Source of the DNA: Pedobacter nutrimenti
Lineage (GTDB): Bacteria > Bacteroidota > Bacteroidia > Sphingobacteriales > Sphingobacteriaceae
DNA: 64,000 bases
Assembly (NCBI RefSeq): GCF_003208655.1
Contig: NZ_QKLU01000006.1
Location: forward strand, 186,001-250,000
Direction: 5' to 3'
The first letter of the stretch is position 1. Every line of letters begins with the position of its first letter. The notes under the pieces are model-generated. The model did no database searches. It had not been told where the DNA came from and worked only from the letters and a program-made list of their open reading frames with translations. The position numbers and the translations under genes are program-made. Below are positions 46,276 through 55,231 of this stretch, piece after piece.

Positions 46276-48177
46276 ATGAGCGACCAGATAAAACACGAGT
46301 GCGGAATTGCTTTTATCCGTCTTCTGAAGCCCCTTTCTTACTATCAGGAAAAATATGGAACAGCCCTTTATGGCTTGAACAAATTGTACCTGTTGATGGA
46401 AAAACAACACAACCGCGGACAGGATGGAGCAGGTATTGCCACCATCAAATTGGATGTGAAACCAGGAAACCGTTACATTAGCCGTTACCGTTCTATGGCT
46501 CAGAACGCCGTTGCAGATATCTTTGGATATGTGCAGAGTAAATTTGTAGACATTCAGAATGAAACTCCGGATCTGATGAAGGATACCGAGTGGCTGAAAG
46601 CAAATGTGAGTTTTATAGGAGAGGTATTGTTGGGGCATCTCCGCTATGGGACACATGGTCAAAATAGTATAGAAAACTGTCATCCCTTTTTGCGTCAAAA
46701 CAACTGGATGACCAGAAACCTGGTTATTGCTGGAAACTTTAACATGACCAATGTGGATGAGTTGCTGGAACAATTATATGAACTTGGGCAGCATCCAAAA
46801 GAAAAAGCAGATACCGTTACTGTTCTGGAAAAAATAGGTCACTTTCTGGATGATGAAAATCAGGAGCTTTTTGATGCCTATAAGAAGGAAGGTTATGACA
46901 ATGTAGAAATCACGCATAAAATTTCCGAAGGTCTGAATGTTGCCAATATACTTCGACGTTCAGCAAAAACCTGGGACGGAGGATATACCATATCCGGAAT
47001 TGTCGGAAATGGAGATGCTTTTGTAATGAGGGACCCATCTGGTATCCGTCCGGCATTTTATTATGCAGATGATGAGATTGTGGTTGCCGCTTCTGAAAGA
47101 CCTGCAATACAGACCGCTTTTAACATTCCGTTTAAAGATGTTAAAGAAATTGAACCTGGTCATGCGCTGATCGTCAAGAAAAATGGTAAGGTCACCCAGG
47201 AAGTTTTCAGGGAGCCTCAGGAAAAAAGGGCCTGCTCTTTTGAAAGAATTTATTTTTCCAGAGGAAGTGATGCTGAAATCTATAAAGAAAGGAAACACCT
47301 TGGTCAGCTGTTGTGCAAACAGATTCTGAAATCAGTTAATGGAGATCTAAAAAACACGGTATTTTCTTTTATACCGAATACAGCTGAAGTCTCTTTTTAT
47401 GGTATGGTGGAAGGTATTCACCAGCACATCCGTAACCTTCAGAAAGATGCTCTACTTCACCGTAAAGAAGTTTTAAACGACCAGGAGCTGGACGAACTTT
47501 TGTCCTTAAGCCCAAGGGTGGAAAAACTGGCCATAAAGGATGTTAAATTAAGAACCTTTATCACCCAGGATGCAGATCGTTCGGATATGGTTGCCCATGT
47601 TTATGACACAACTTATGGTGTCATAAAAAATGACGTGGATACCCTTGTGGCTGTTGATGATTCGATTGTCCGGGGAACAACGTTGAAACAAAGTATCATT
47701 AAAATCATTGACAGGTTACATCCTAAAAAAATTGTTATTGTTTCTTCTGCACCTCAGATCCGCTATCCTGACTGTTATGGTATAGATATGTCGAAGATGG
47801 GGCAGTTTGTTGCTTTTGAAGCTGCTATACAATTGTTAAAATCCCGTGGAATGGCGCATATTATTGAAGAAGTGTATGAAAAATGCAAAGCTTCCCTGTT
47901 GTTGCCTAAGGAACAGATTGTAAACCACGTAAAAGACATTTACAGACCCTTTACGCAAGAGGAAATCTCTGCGCAAATTACAAAGATCATTACCCCTAAG
48001 GATACTGTTGCAGAAGTAGAAGTAATTTACCAAACGCTGGATAACCTGCATGTAGCATGTCCTAATCATACTGGAGACTGGTACTTTTCGGGAAATTATC
48101 CTACAGCTGGAGGAAATAAAGTGGTAAACAAGGCTTTTGTAAACTGGAAGGAAGGCAATAACCAAAGAGCTTATTAA
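46276..48177 (+). CDS. Amidophosphoribosyltransferase-like protein (long PurF family)
   Basis: A 633-residue protein, longer than typical PurF (about 500). The Ntn glutaminase domain begins at Cys9 (HECGIAF), so an 8-residue propeptide must be removed to expose the nucleophile. RGQDGAGIA and GHLRYGTHGQ follow, and GNFNMTN (residues 153-159) replaces the HNGNLTN oxyanion-hole loop of Escherichia coli PurF when aligned without gaps: the Asn stays and the Gly becomes Phe. The PRTase domain has LVAVDDSIVRGTTLKQS (about residue 457) and an extra C-terminal region. It may be the purine-pathway enzyme or a divergent paralogue, so no symbol is given. Confidence 0.85.
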   Translation: MSDQIKHECGIAFIRLLKPLSYYQEKYGTALYGLNKLYLLMEKQHNRGQDGAGIATIKLDVKPGNRYISRYRSMAQNAVADIFGYVQSKFVDIQNETPDLMKDTEWLKANVSFIGEVLLGHLRYGTHGQNSIENCHPFLRQNNWMTRNLVIAGNFNMTNVDELLEQLYELGQHPKEKADTVTVLEKIGHFLDDENQELFDAYKKEGYDNVEITHKISEGLNVANILRRSAKTWDGGYTISGIVGNGDAFVMRDPSGIRPAFYYADDEIVVAASERPAIQTAFNIPFKDVKEIEPGHALIVKKNGKVTQEVFREPQEKRACSFERIYFSRGSDAEIYKERKHLGQLLCKQILKSVNGDLKNTVFSFIPNTAEVSFYGMVEGIHQHIRNLQKDALLHRKEVLNDQELDELLSLSPRVEKLAIKDVKLRTFITQDADRSDMVAHVYDTTYGVIKNDVDTLVAVDDSIVRGTTLKQSIIKIIDRLHPKKIVIVSSAPQIRYPDCYGIDMSKMGQFVAFEAAIQLLKSRGMAHIIEEVYEKCKASLLLPKEQIVNHVKDIYRPFTQEEISAQITKIITPKDTVAEVEVIYQTLDNLHVACPNHTGDWYFSGNYPTAGGNKVVNKAFVNWKEGNNQRAY

Positions 48178-48205
48178 GCCATTTTAATTTACAATATCAA
48201 AATAG

Positions 48206-48242
48206 AAATGCCCTGCCTTTTTACAAGGCAGGGCATTTTTTT
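48206..48242. terminator. Bidirectional terminator after purF-like gene
   Basis: A perfect 14-bp stem, AAATGCCCTGCCTT (48206-48219) with AAGGCAGGGCATTT (48225-48238), loop of 5, with a T run on the plus strand. It lies between convergent genes. Confidence 0.92.
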
Positions 48243-48260
48243 ATATCGGATATGAATTTA

Positions 48261-48887
48261 TTAACGGTGGTATTTCAGGATAACTTCAACAAACAATCTG
48301 ATGGCGAAGATCAGGATAACCGCACCTGCAATGCGGTTTAAAGTCTGTATGGATTTCTCCTTGATTTTGTAACGAAGTTTTGCGGCATAATAAGTTTTAA
48401 CGGAGTCTACAGAAAGCTGGGTGGCCATAGCAATAACAAAAAAAACAACTTTTTCTGCCATCTCGTAATGGAGTTGCACCGAAACAATCCCGCCAACCAT
48501 AATCCAGAACATTAATGTAGTGGGAGATAACAGGCACATCAAAAAACCTTTTATAATGTATCCTCTTTTTCTGATCTTGATCTTTTCGTCAATCTGGTAA
48601 TTGACCTTGACTTTTTTGATGAGGTAGTACAAGCCTATGCCCAGTAAAAACAGCCCGCCAATAATTCCTATGTATTGATTGTATTTGGAGTTGTAATCTA
48701 CAAACTGAGAACTGAATATGGTTGCACTGATGAATATGATGTCACTTAGTATTACGCCTACCGCTAAAGAAAATCCCGCTTTAAATCCTTTCTCAATACT
48801 TGTTTTGATCATGGAGAAGAATACAGGTCCCGTTAAAAACGAAAATAAAATCCCTGCACCTATCCCTTGTAATATTGCTTCAAACAT
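48261..48887 (-). CDS. LysE/RhtB family exporter
   Basis: A 208-residue inner-membrane protein with about six hydrophobic segments. The LysE-type N-terminus is GIGAGILFSFLTGPVFFSMIKTSIEKGFKAGFSLAVGVILSDI, with the conserved GP and the Gly-rich F-x-x-G-x-x-x-x-D segment. The family exports basic amino acids, homoserine lactones or small metabolites, and the substrate is not predictable here. It is a single gene, divergent from the sugar MFS transporter, with a 149-bp gap that contains nested inverted repeats. Confidence 0.87.
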   Translation of the reverse strand: MFEAILQGIGAGILFSFLTGPVFFSMIKTSIEKGFKAGFSLAVGVILSDIIFISATIFSSQFVDYNSKYNQYIGIIGGLFLLGIGLYYLIKKVKVNYQIDEKIKIRKRGYIIKGFLMCLLSPTTLMFWIMVGGIVSVQLHYEMAEKVVFFVIAMATQLSVDSVKTYYAAKLRYKIKEKSIQTLNRIAGAVILIFAIRLFVEVILKYHR

Positions 48888-48951
48888 CTAACCTAAACGT
48901 ATTTTTATGCAATATGCAATTTTAAACCCTAAAAACTCCTATTTTTTTCAC

Positions 48952-49020
48952 TAGTTTTAGCGTGTAAACATTACACTTTGGCAAACAATAATTTTTATTT
49001 AAGTTTAGAACCTAAAACTA
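48952..49020. promoter_or_regulatory. Nested inverted repeats upstream of sugar transporter
   Basis: An inner dyad GTGTAA (48962-48967), ACA, TTACAC (48971-48976) lies between outer arms TAGTTTTAG (48952-48960) and CTAAAACTA (49012-49020). The spacing suggests operator sites for a transcription factor of the divergent LysE and MFS genes. Which regulator binds is unknown. Confidence 0.4.
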
Positions 49021-49036
49021 TTCACTAACCAGACAC

Positions 49037-50644
49037 ATGGAACAACAATCACAAAAAAATTATGGAACGGCGCTGTATACGATCATTACAGTGTTTTTCT
49101 TTTGGGGATTTGTGGCGGCTTCAAATGGTATCTTTATCCCATTTTGTAAAACCCATTTCAGTTTAACCCAGTTTGAATCCCAACTGATCGATTTTACTTT
49201 CTACGGGGGATATTTTATTGGCTCGCTGATCCTGTATTTTGCTTCTCAGGCGAGTAAAGTAGATATTTTAAACAAAATTGGGTATAAAAAAGGCATTATA
49301 GCCGGTCTGGTCATTTCCGCGGCAGGCGCACTGCTGATGATCCCTGCAGTCCATTCTGGGTTGTTCGGATTTATTTTACTGGCATTTTTTGTGATTGCAG
49401 TTGGTTTTTCACTGCAGCAAACTGCAGCCCAGCCATTTGTGGTTGCTTTGGGTGCTCCGGAAAGCGGAACGCACCGTTTAAATCTGGCCGGAGGTATCAA
49501 TAATTTCGGTGGCCTGATGGGACCTGTGATTGTGAGTGTTGTTTTGTTTGGAACTGCAAATGACGCAGTGGCCAAAGAAGTTGACATTACTTCTATTAAT
49601 AATCTGTATTATATATTGGCCGGTCTTTTCTTTGCTGTAGCCGTATTCTTCGGGATATCCAAGCTGCCAGAAGTAACCAGCAATGAGAAACTGGAATCAA
49701 GTTCTAAATCCAATGGTCCTCTTTTGATTATGATCCTTGGATTTTTAATGATGCTTGCTGCAGACCCACTGGTTAAATTAACGGGTTGGAATAAAGAAAT
49801 TTTTGTTTATTCTTCTCTTGGTATTATTGTTTTGGCCTTGCTTTATGTATACAGCACTAAAAAATCAAATCCAGGACAATGGGGAGCAATGCAATATCCT
49901 CAGTTGATTTTAGGTATGCTGGCTATTTTTATTTATGTAGGTACCGAAGTGACCATTCAAAGTAATCTTGGGGCATTACTTAACCTTAAAGACTTTGGCG
50001 GTTTGGCAGAATCCGATATTAAACAATATATCTCTTTGTATTGGGGCAGTATGATGATTGGCCGTTGGACGGGCGCGGTTAGTGCTTTTAACATTTCTAA
50101 AACAACCAGAAATACACTGACCGTTATAGTACCTTTTATTGCATTTGCAATTGTTTTACTGGTCAACCACTTTACAGGTACAAACGTGGGTAATTTATAC
50201 GTATATGCCATATCTATTGCAGTGATGATTGTAGCCTTTTTTATTGGTCAGGAAAAACCAGCAAAAACCCTGGCTATTTTTGGTACACTGGGCGTCATTG
50301 CGATGGTTGTTGGTCTGTTGACCAAAGGTGATGTTGCTGTATTTGCCTTTATCAGCGGCGGTTTGTGCTGCTCAATTATGTGGCCTTCAATTTTTGCATT
50401 GTCAATTACTGGTCTTGGAAAATATACAAGTCAGGGCTCCTCTTTCCTGATTATGATGATTCTTGGTGGGGCAATTATTCCTCCGGTACAAGGCTTCCTT
50501 GCCGATACAAGTGGAATACACAACTCTTATATTGTGCCTGCCCTGGGCTTTGCCTATCTGATTTTCTTTGCCTGGAAGGTTAGTGGAGAATTAAAAAAAC
50601 AAGGAATTAATGTAGAACAGATTGAGGCCGAAGGAGGTCATTAG
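49037..50644 (+). CDS. Sugar:proton symporter of the FHS family (FucP/GluP-like MFS)
   Basis: A 535-residue major facilitator with about 12 or more membrane segments. TVFFFWGFVAASNGIFIPFCKTHFSLTQFESQLIDFTFYGGYFIGSL at the N-terminus and QQTAAQPFVVALGAPESGTHRLNLAGGINNFGGLMGPV are the signatures of the fucose-galactose-glucose:H+ symporter family. At 535 residues it is longer than FucP (438), because of extended middle segments. It imports a hexose or deoxyhexose, the exact sugar being unknown. It is monocistronic and ends at a terminator. Confidence 0.9.
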   Translation: MEQQSQKNYGTALYTIITVFFFWGFVAASNGIFIPFCKTHFSLTQFESQLIDFTFYGGYFIGSLILYFASQASKVDILNKIGYKKGIIAGLVISAAGALLMIPAVHSGLFGFILLAFFVIAVGFSLQQTAAQPFVVALGAPESGTHRLNLAGGINNFGGLMGPVIVSVVLFGTANDAVAKEVDITSINNLYYILAGLFFAVAVFFGISKLPEVTSNEKLESSSKSNGPLLIMILGFLMMLAADPLVKLTGWNKEIFVYSSLGIIVLALLYVYSTKKSNPGQWGAMQYPQLILGMLAIFIYVGTEVTIQSNLGALLNLKDFGGLAESDIKQYISLYWGSMMIGRWTGAVSAFNISKTTRNTLTVIVPFIAFAIVLLVNHFTGTNVGNLYVYAISIAVMIVAFFIGQEKPAKTLAIFGTLGVIAMVVGLLTKGDVAVFAFISGGLCCSIMWPSIFALSITGLGKYTSQGSSFLIMMILGGAIIPPVQGFLADTSGIHNSYIVPALGFAYLIFFAWKVSGELKKQGINVEQIEAEGGH

Positions 50645-50661
50645 AATAAATCATTTTAAAC

Positions 50662-50702
50662 AAAAAACTCTCTCCCTGCATAAAGGAGGGAGTTTTTTTT
50701 TA
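50662..50702 (+). terminator. Intrinsic terminator after sugar transporter
   Basis: A 13-bp stem with one T-G wobble (AAAAACTCTCTCC with GGAGGGAGTTTTT), followed by a long T run. Confidence 0.85.
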
Positions 50703-50744
50703 ATCTATATTTGCCTGATAAAGGACATTTAATCAGCATAGGAG

Positions 50745-51191
50745 ATGAAAAAGAGTTTTAAAGAGATATTTATGCACCTGGCGTCTGACCTTTCGGTGAG
50801 GTCACATTGTGTTAGGGCCCAGGTTGGGGCAGTTTTGACCAAGGATACCAGAATCATATCTATCGGGTATAATGGTCCGCCTTCGGGTACGCACAATTGC
50901 GATGAAGAATGGCCGGAAACCGGTTGTGAAAGAGATTCGAGAGGCAGCTGTTCACTTGCTTTACATGCTGAGGAAAATGCCATTCTGTTTGCCACAAAAA
51001 ATGGTTCCAATATTGAAGGTGCAACTTTGTACACTACGCTTTCTCCATGTATAGCCTGCGCGAGACTGATTCTTTCCTCGGGAATTAAAACAGTAATTTA
51101 TAAAGACTCTTATGCGGCTTACAAAGGACTGGCTAGTGATGAAGGTGTTGATTTCTTAAAAAGATTCGGTGTAGAAGTGAATAAATACTAA
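50745..51191 (+). CDS. dCMP/cytidine deaminase family protein (ComEB-like)
   Basis: A 148-residue zinc deaminase of the dCMP deaminase type. The zinc ligands are His74 (LHAEENAI, with Glu76 as proton shuttle) and Cys102 and Cys105 (SPCIACARLI). RSHCVRAQVGAVLTKDTRIISIGYNGPPSGTHNC and CERDSRGSCSLALHAEENA are typical of dCMP deaminase and ComEB. It most likely converts dCMP to dUMP for thymidylate synthesis. guaA starts 10 bp downstream, so they may be co-transcribed. Confidence 0.9.
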   Translation: MKKSFKEIFMHLASDLSVRSHCVRAQVGAVLTKDTRIISIGYNGPPSGTHNCDEEWPETGCERDSRGSCSLALHAEENAILFATKNGSNIEGATLYTTLSPCIACARLILSSGIKTVIYKDSYAAYKGLASDEGVDFLKRFGVEVNKY

Positions 51192-51201
51192 CTTTGTGTC
51201 C

Positions 51202-52731
51202 ATGCTAGAAAAAATCATAATTCTCGATTTTGGATCTCAATATACACAGTTAATTGCACGCAGGGTTCGCGAATTAAACGTTTATTGCGAAATATATCCT
51301 TTCAACAACATCCCTGAATTTTCTTCCGATGTAAAAGGTGTTATCTTCTCCGGTAGTCCTTACTCTGTCCGGCAGGAAGATGCCCCTCAAATTGACCTGA
51401 GCAGGTTCCATAAAAAATATCCGGTACTTGCGGTCTGCTACGGGGCGCAATATATTGCACAGCAATCAGGTGGGGATGTACAAGCTTCATCCACCAGGGA
51501 GTATGGAAGGGCAAATCTGAATTATGTAGCTGCCGATAATAAACTTTTTAAAGGTATTGCCTCAGACTCCCAGGTTTGGATGTCACACGGGGATACCATT
51601 ACAACTATTCCTGAAGATTTTGAACTGATTGCAAGTACAGATAGCGTCAGAGTAGCTGCTTTTCAGGTTAAAAATACAGAAACTTATGCGATACAATTCC
51701 ATCCCGAAGTTACCCATAGCCTGGATGGAAAACAATTGCTTCAAAATTTCCTGGTAGATGTCTGCGGCTGTCACCAGCAATGGACCCCTGATGCTTTTGT
51801 GGAAACCACCATTGCAGCACTTCAGGAAAAATTGGGTAATGATAAAGTTGTTCTTGCCCTTTCGGGTGGGGTCGATTCCAGTGTTGCGGCCATCCTGTTG
51901 CACAAAGCTATAGGTAAAAACCTTCATTGTATTTTTGTAGACAACGGATTACTTCGTAAAGATGAATATGAAGCCGTTTTGGAACAATATAAACACCTTG
52001 GTCTGAACATTAAAGGGGTAGATGCAAAAGATCGCTTCTTGAGCCAGCTGGCGGGTGTAAAAGACCCGGAATTGAAAAGAAAAGCGATTGGAAGGGTTTT
52101 TATTGAGGTATTTGACGATGAGGCGCACCTGGTACAAGACGTAAAGTGGTTGGCCCAGGGAACTATTTATCCGGATGTGATCGAATCTGTTTCGGTTAAA
52201 GGACCTTCGGCAACAATAAAATCACATCATAATGTTGGAGGGTTGCCCGATTTTATGAAGCTTCAGGTTGTTGAGCCACTAAATACCCTGTTCAAGGATG
52301 AGGTCAGAAGAGTAGGCCGTTCTTTAGGTCTGGAAGACTTCATTATAGGACGCCATCCTTTCCCGGGACCGGGACTGGCCATCAGGATTCTTGGAGAAGT
52401 AACCGCCGACAAGGTGGCTATTTTGCAGGAAGCAGATGCCATTTACATCAACAATCTTAAAGAAGCCGGTCTCTATGATAAAGTATGGCAGGCAGGGGCG
52501 ATTTTTCTGCCGGTACAATCTGTTGGAGTAATGGGCGATGAGCGTACTTACGAAAATGTAATTTGCCTCAGGGCTGTAGAATCTGTGGATGGAATGACCG
52601 CCGACTGGTGCCATTTGCCATATAATATACTCGCTAAAATTTCTAATGAAATTATAAACAAAGTAAAAGGAATAAACCGGGTAGTATATGATATCAGTTC
52701 TAAACCACCTGCGACGATTGAGTGGGAATAA
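51202..52731 (+). CDS. guaA: GMP synthase (glutamine-hydrolysing)
   Basis: A 509-residue enzyme that makes GMP from XMP with glutamine. The N-terminal class I glutaminase has nucleophile Cys79 (AVCYGAQYIA) and His167/Glu169 (QFHPEVTHS). The ATP pyrophosphatase P-loop is SGGVDSS (221-227). The C-terminal dimerisation domain shows GRHPFPGPGLAIRILGE and ends in SKPPATIEWE. The start is ATG 51202 rather than the GTG at 51196. Its last 44 bp overlap the next gene in another frame. Confidence 0.97.
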   Translation: MLEKIIILDFGSQYTQLIARRVRELNVYCEIYPFNNIPEFSSDVKGVIFSGSPYSVRQEDAPQIDLSRFHKKYPVLAVCYGAQYIAQQSGGDVQASSTREYGRANLNYVAADNKLFKGIASDSQVWMSHGDTITTIPEDFELIASTDSVRVAAFQVKNTETYAIQFHPEVTHSLDGKQLLQNFLVDVCGCHQQWTPDAFVETTIAALQEKLGNDKVVLALSGGVDSSVAAILLHKAIGKNLHCIFVDNGLLRKDEYEAVLEQYKHLGLNIKGVDAKDRFLSQLAGVKDPELKRKAIGRVFIEVFDDEAHLVQDVKWLAQGTIYPDVIESVSVKGPSATIKSHHNVGGLPDFMKLQVVEPLNTLFKDEVRRVGRSLGLEDFIIGRHPFPGPGLAIRILGEVTADKVAILQEADAIYINNLKEAGLYDKVWQAGAIFLPVQSVGVMGDERTYENVICLRAVESVDGMTADWCHLPYNILAKISNEIINKVKGINRVVYDISSKPPATIEWE

Positions 52732-53914
52732 ATATATAATACTTGTTCTTGCCGGATTGTGCCTGACGGCTTGTTCCCGTAAGGTACGGCCCGGCAAGAC
52801 TAAAGTTACAGAAGAAGTCAAGAAAGAAGAGGTAAAACCTGTAAAGAAATTTACCCAGGCTTCTGTGGCTTTACTTGTCCCTTTCAAACTGAATGAATTC
52901 AAAGCTACTCCTGCAAATAAATTAAGTATAGAGCGGTATTCCATGGCGATTGATTTTTATCAGGGCTTTAAAATGGGAATTGACTCTGCAGCCTCGGCTG
53001 GCCTGAACTTTAAACTGCAGGTGTTTGATACCCGGGACGACAATACCCGAATTGAAAACCTGATCAGGAACAATAGCTTGCTGCAAAGTAATCTTATTGT
53101 TGGACCGGTATTCCCGGACGGACAAAAATATATTGCAGCCTACGCAGCAAAAAATGATTTGACCATCGTGTCCCCCTTAGCGGCCAGCCAGCCTTCTGAA
53201 TTTGGGAATCCAAATCTGGTGTCTATTGTGAATAATATTGATTTGCATGCCGGTAAAATTGGGAACTACATCAGCAGGAGGTATAATCCTGAAAATACAG
53301 TCGTGGTGTTAATCAGTACAAAAAAAGAGGCCGATGAAATACTGGGTGCTCCTTTAAGAACATATTTTCAATCAGAGAAAGGCAAAAAATTTAAGTTCGA
53401 AGAGTATGCTTCTGCTTTCAGCCTGGAGACAAAAGCCTCAAAAGCAAAAAAGTATGCCATTTTGCTGAGTTCTTCGGACAGGCCCTTTGTTGCGGCAACC
53501 ATTGATAAACTGCTGAAAATGCAAAAGGCTGGTTTTAATATTGATCTTTTTGGTCATCCGGACTGGGTAAAGCAAAATTATACAACTGAAAAACTACAGG
53601 CTTTAAATACAATTGTCACCTCTTCGTACAAGGTTAATTATAAGAGTCCTGCTGTTATTGACTTTATCAGAAAGTACAGAACAGCTTATAATTTTGAACC
53701 AAGTGAATACGCCTTCAAAGGGTTTGATATTGGTTATTTCTTTGGTCATCTTCTTGGGGAGCACGGAGAAAGCTATCGTAAATATTTGACAAAGGAAAAA
53801 TATAAAGGTCTTCACAATTCTTTTAGTTTTATATATGATGACCAAAATGGCTACATCAATACCAGCTTAATGTTACTTAAGTATAAAGACTATACCTTAA
53901 ACAGCATAGAATGA
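52688..53914 (+). CDS. Lipoprotein with periplasmic binding-protein-like fold (type 1 PBP)
   Basis: A 408-residue exported lipoprotein: signal with lipobox LTAC (about residue 29), a Lys-rich linker and then a domain like amino-acid or branched-chain receptor-type periplasmic-binding proteins (ASVALLVPFKLNEF, AIDFYQGFKMGIDSAASAGLNFKLQVFDTRDD, NLIVGPVFPDGQKYIAAYAAKNDLTIVSPLAAS). Relatives in Bacteroidota sometimes carry a LysM domain, which is absent here. It could bind a ligand or a peptidoglycan precursor. The gene starts inside guaA (44 bp overlap) and overlaps the RsmB gene by 4 bp (ATGA), so it is translationally tied to both. Confidence 0.78.
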   Translation: MISVLNHLRRLSGNKYIILVLAGLCLTACSRKVRPGKTKVTEEVKKEEVKPVKKFTQASVALLVPFKLNEFKATPANKLSIERYSMAIDFYQGFKMGIDSAASAGLNFKLQVFDTRDDNTRIENLIRNNSLLQSNLIVGPVFPDGQKYIAAYAAKNDLTIVSPLAASQPSEFGNPNLVSIVNNIDLHAGKIGNYISRRYNPENTVVVLISTKKEADEILGAPLRTYFQSEKGKKFKFEEYASAFSLETKASKAKKYAILLSSSDRPFVAATIDKLLKMQKAGFNIDLFGHPDWVKQNYTTEKLQALNTIVTSSYKVNYKSPAVIDFIRKYRTAYNFEPSEYAFKGFDIGYFFGHLLGEHGESYRKYLTKEKYKGLHNSFSFIYDDQNGYINTSLMLLKYKDYTLNSIE

Positions 53915-55074
53915 GAATAGAACACCAAATAAGGGCTTTTGAGCAGCTATTGAAAAGCTATGATGCCCAATTGCCCCTTCACCGGTTTTTGGTGGCTTAT
54001 TTTAAAAAAAACAAACAGATGGGCTCATCGGACAGACGTTGGGCCAGCCGTTATTTATATAGTTTTTTTCGTTTAGGCAAGGCGTTGCCAAAGGAGCAAC
54101 CTGTTCATCGACTCGCTGTTGCCGACTTTTTATGTAATGGACAAAGCAGTATGGTCATTGATACCTATCTGCCACACTTTTCTCAGCAGGTTGATCTTCC
54201 GCTAAATGCGAAAATTACTTTAATAAAAGATCTTTACCCATCCTTTGACCATAAGGATATCTTCCCATTTCCTGAATCACTTTCACAGAGCATAGATCAG
54301 GAAGCGTTTTGTTTATCCTTTTTGATTCAGCCGGATCTGTTTATCCGGGTACCCCAGGCCTATTCCCTGGCTGCGTTAAATACACTAAAGGAGGCAGGTA
54401 TTGTTGTACGTGACCTGAATGAAACAACCTTTGCCTTACCAAACGGAACAAAACTGGAGCAGGTTTTGCCCGAAAATATAAATTATCAGGTTCAAGACCT
54501 TTCTTCGCAAAAGACAGGAAATATTTTTGAGCCCAAAAAATATGATTACTGGTGGGATTGTTGTGCCGCTTCAGGTGGAAAGTCCTTACTTCTATACGAT
54601 TTGGAACCAAAAATAGAGCTTCTGGTCAGTGATGTTCGTGCAAGCAGCCTGCAGAACCTGGAAGAACGTTTTAGGTTGGCCGGTTTGAAAAAATATCAAA
54701 AGAAAGTACTTGATCTGCTTGTGAACAACGATCAGGAACTTCATCATTATTCTTTTGACGGAATTATTCTGGATGCCCCTTGTTCGGGCTCGGGGACCTG
54801 GGGACGGACACCCGAAATGCTGAGTTATTTTGAAGCACACAGGATCAGCTATTTTAGCAAATTGCAAAAAAGTATTGCCGCAAATGTGATTAAATACCTT
54901 AAACCCGGTAAGCCTTTAATTTACATCACCTGCTCTGTGTTTAAGGCAGAAAATGAAGAAGTCGTTGCATGGTTGCAGCAGGAGTATGGCCTGAGGCTGG
55001 AAAAAATGGAGGTCATTAAAGGCTATCAGGAAAAAGCAGATACGATGTTTGCTGCCAGACTGATTAAAAACTAG
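53911..55074 (+). CDS. RsmB/NOP-family RNA (cytosine-5) methyltransferase
   Basis: A 387-residue SAM-dependent methyltransferase. A helical N-terminal part is followed by the SAM-binding CCAASGGKSLLLYDL, the LLVSDVRASSLQNLEERF acid-containing loop, the catalytic motif IV DAPCSGSGTWGRTPEM and motif VI YITCSVFKAENEEVV, whose cysteines match the two-cysteine mechanism of m5C enzymes. It likely methylates 16S rRNA, but the target base is unproven. Start codon overlap with the preceding stop is ATGA. Confidence 0.92.
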   Translation: MRIEHQIRAFEQLLKSYDAQLPLHRFLVAYFKKNKQMGSSDRRWASRYLYSFFRLGKALPKEQPVHRLAVADFLCNGQSSMVIDTYLPHFSQQVDLPLNAKITLIKDLYPSFDHKDIFPFPESLSQSIDQEAFCLSFLIQPDLFIRVPQAYSLAALNTLKEAGIVVRDLNETTFALPNGTKLEQVLPENINYQVQDLSSQKTGNIFEPKKYDYWWDCCAASGGKSLLLYDLEPKIELLVSDVRASSLQNLEERFRLAGLKKYQKKVLDLLVNNDQELHHYSFDGIILDAPCSGSGTWGRTPEMLSYFEAHRISYFSKLQKSIAANVIKYLKPGKPLIYITCSVFKAENEEVVAWLQQEYGLRLEKMEVIKGYQEKADTMFAARLIKN

Positions 55075-55191
55075 CTATTTTTTGTGGTGCAGGCCAAACC
55101 AATCCAGTACCTTTCGTTTAAGGTATTGGAAAGCTTCGATGCCCACGGCAAGGAGGCCTATGATCAGGGTAAATTGTTCAAAGCTGTTCAT
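55075..55191 (-). CDS. Possible 38-residue membrane-anchored small protein
   Basis: A short ORF with MNSFEQFTLIIGLLAVGIEAFQYLKRKVLDWFGLHHKK. One hydrophobic segment near the N-terminus (FTLIIGLLAVGIEAF) is followed by a basic amphipathic helix, like many bacterial small membrane proteins. Its stop directly abuts the stop of the RsmB-type gene (55072-55074), in convergent orientation. The upstream frame extends to 55290 but is not protein-like. Function is unknown, and the ORF could be chance. Confidence 0.35.
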   Translation of the reverse strand: MNSFEQFTLIIGLLAVGIEAFQYLKRKVLDWFGLHHKK

Positions 55192-55231
55192 GAGCTTTTT
55201 TTTGTAATTAGACGCAGCCGAGGCTAAAAAG

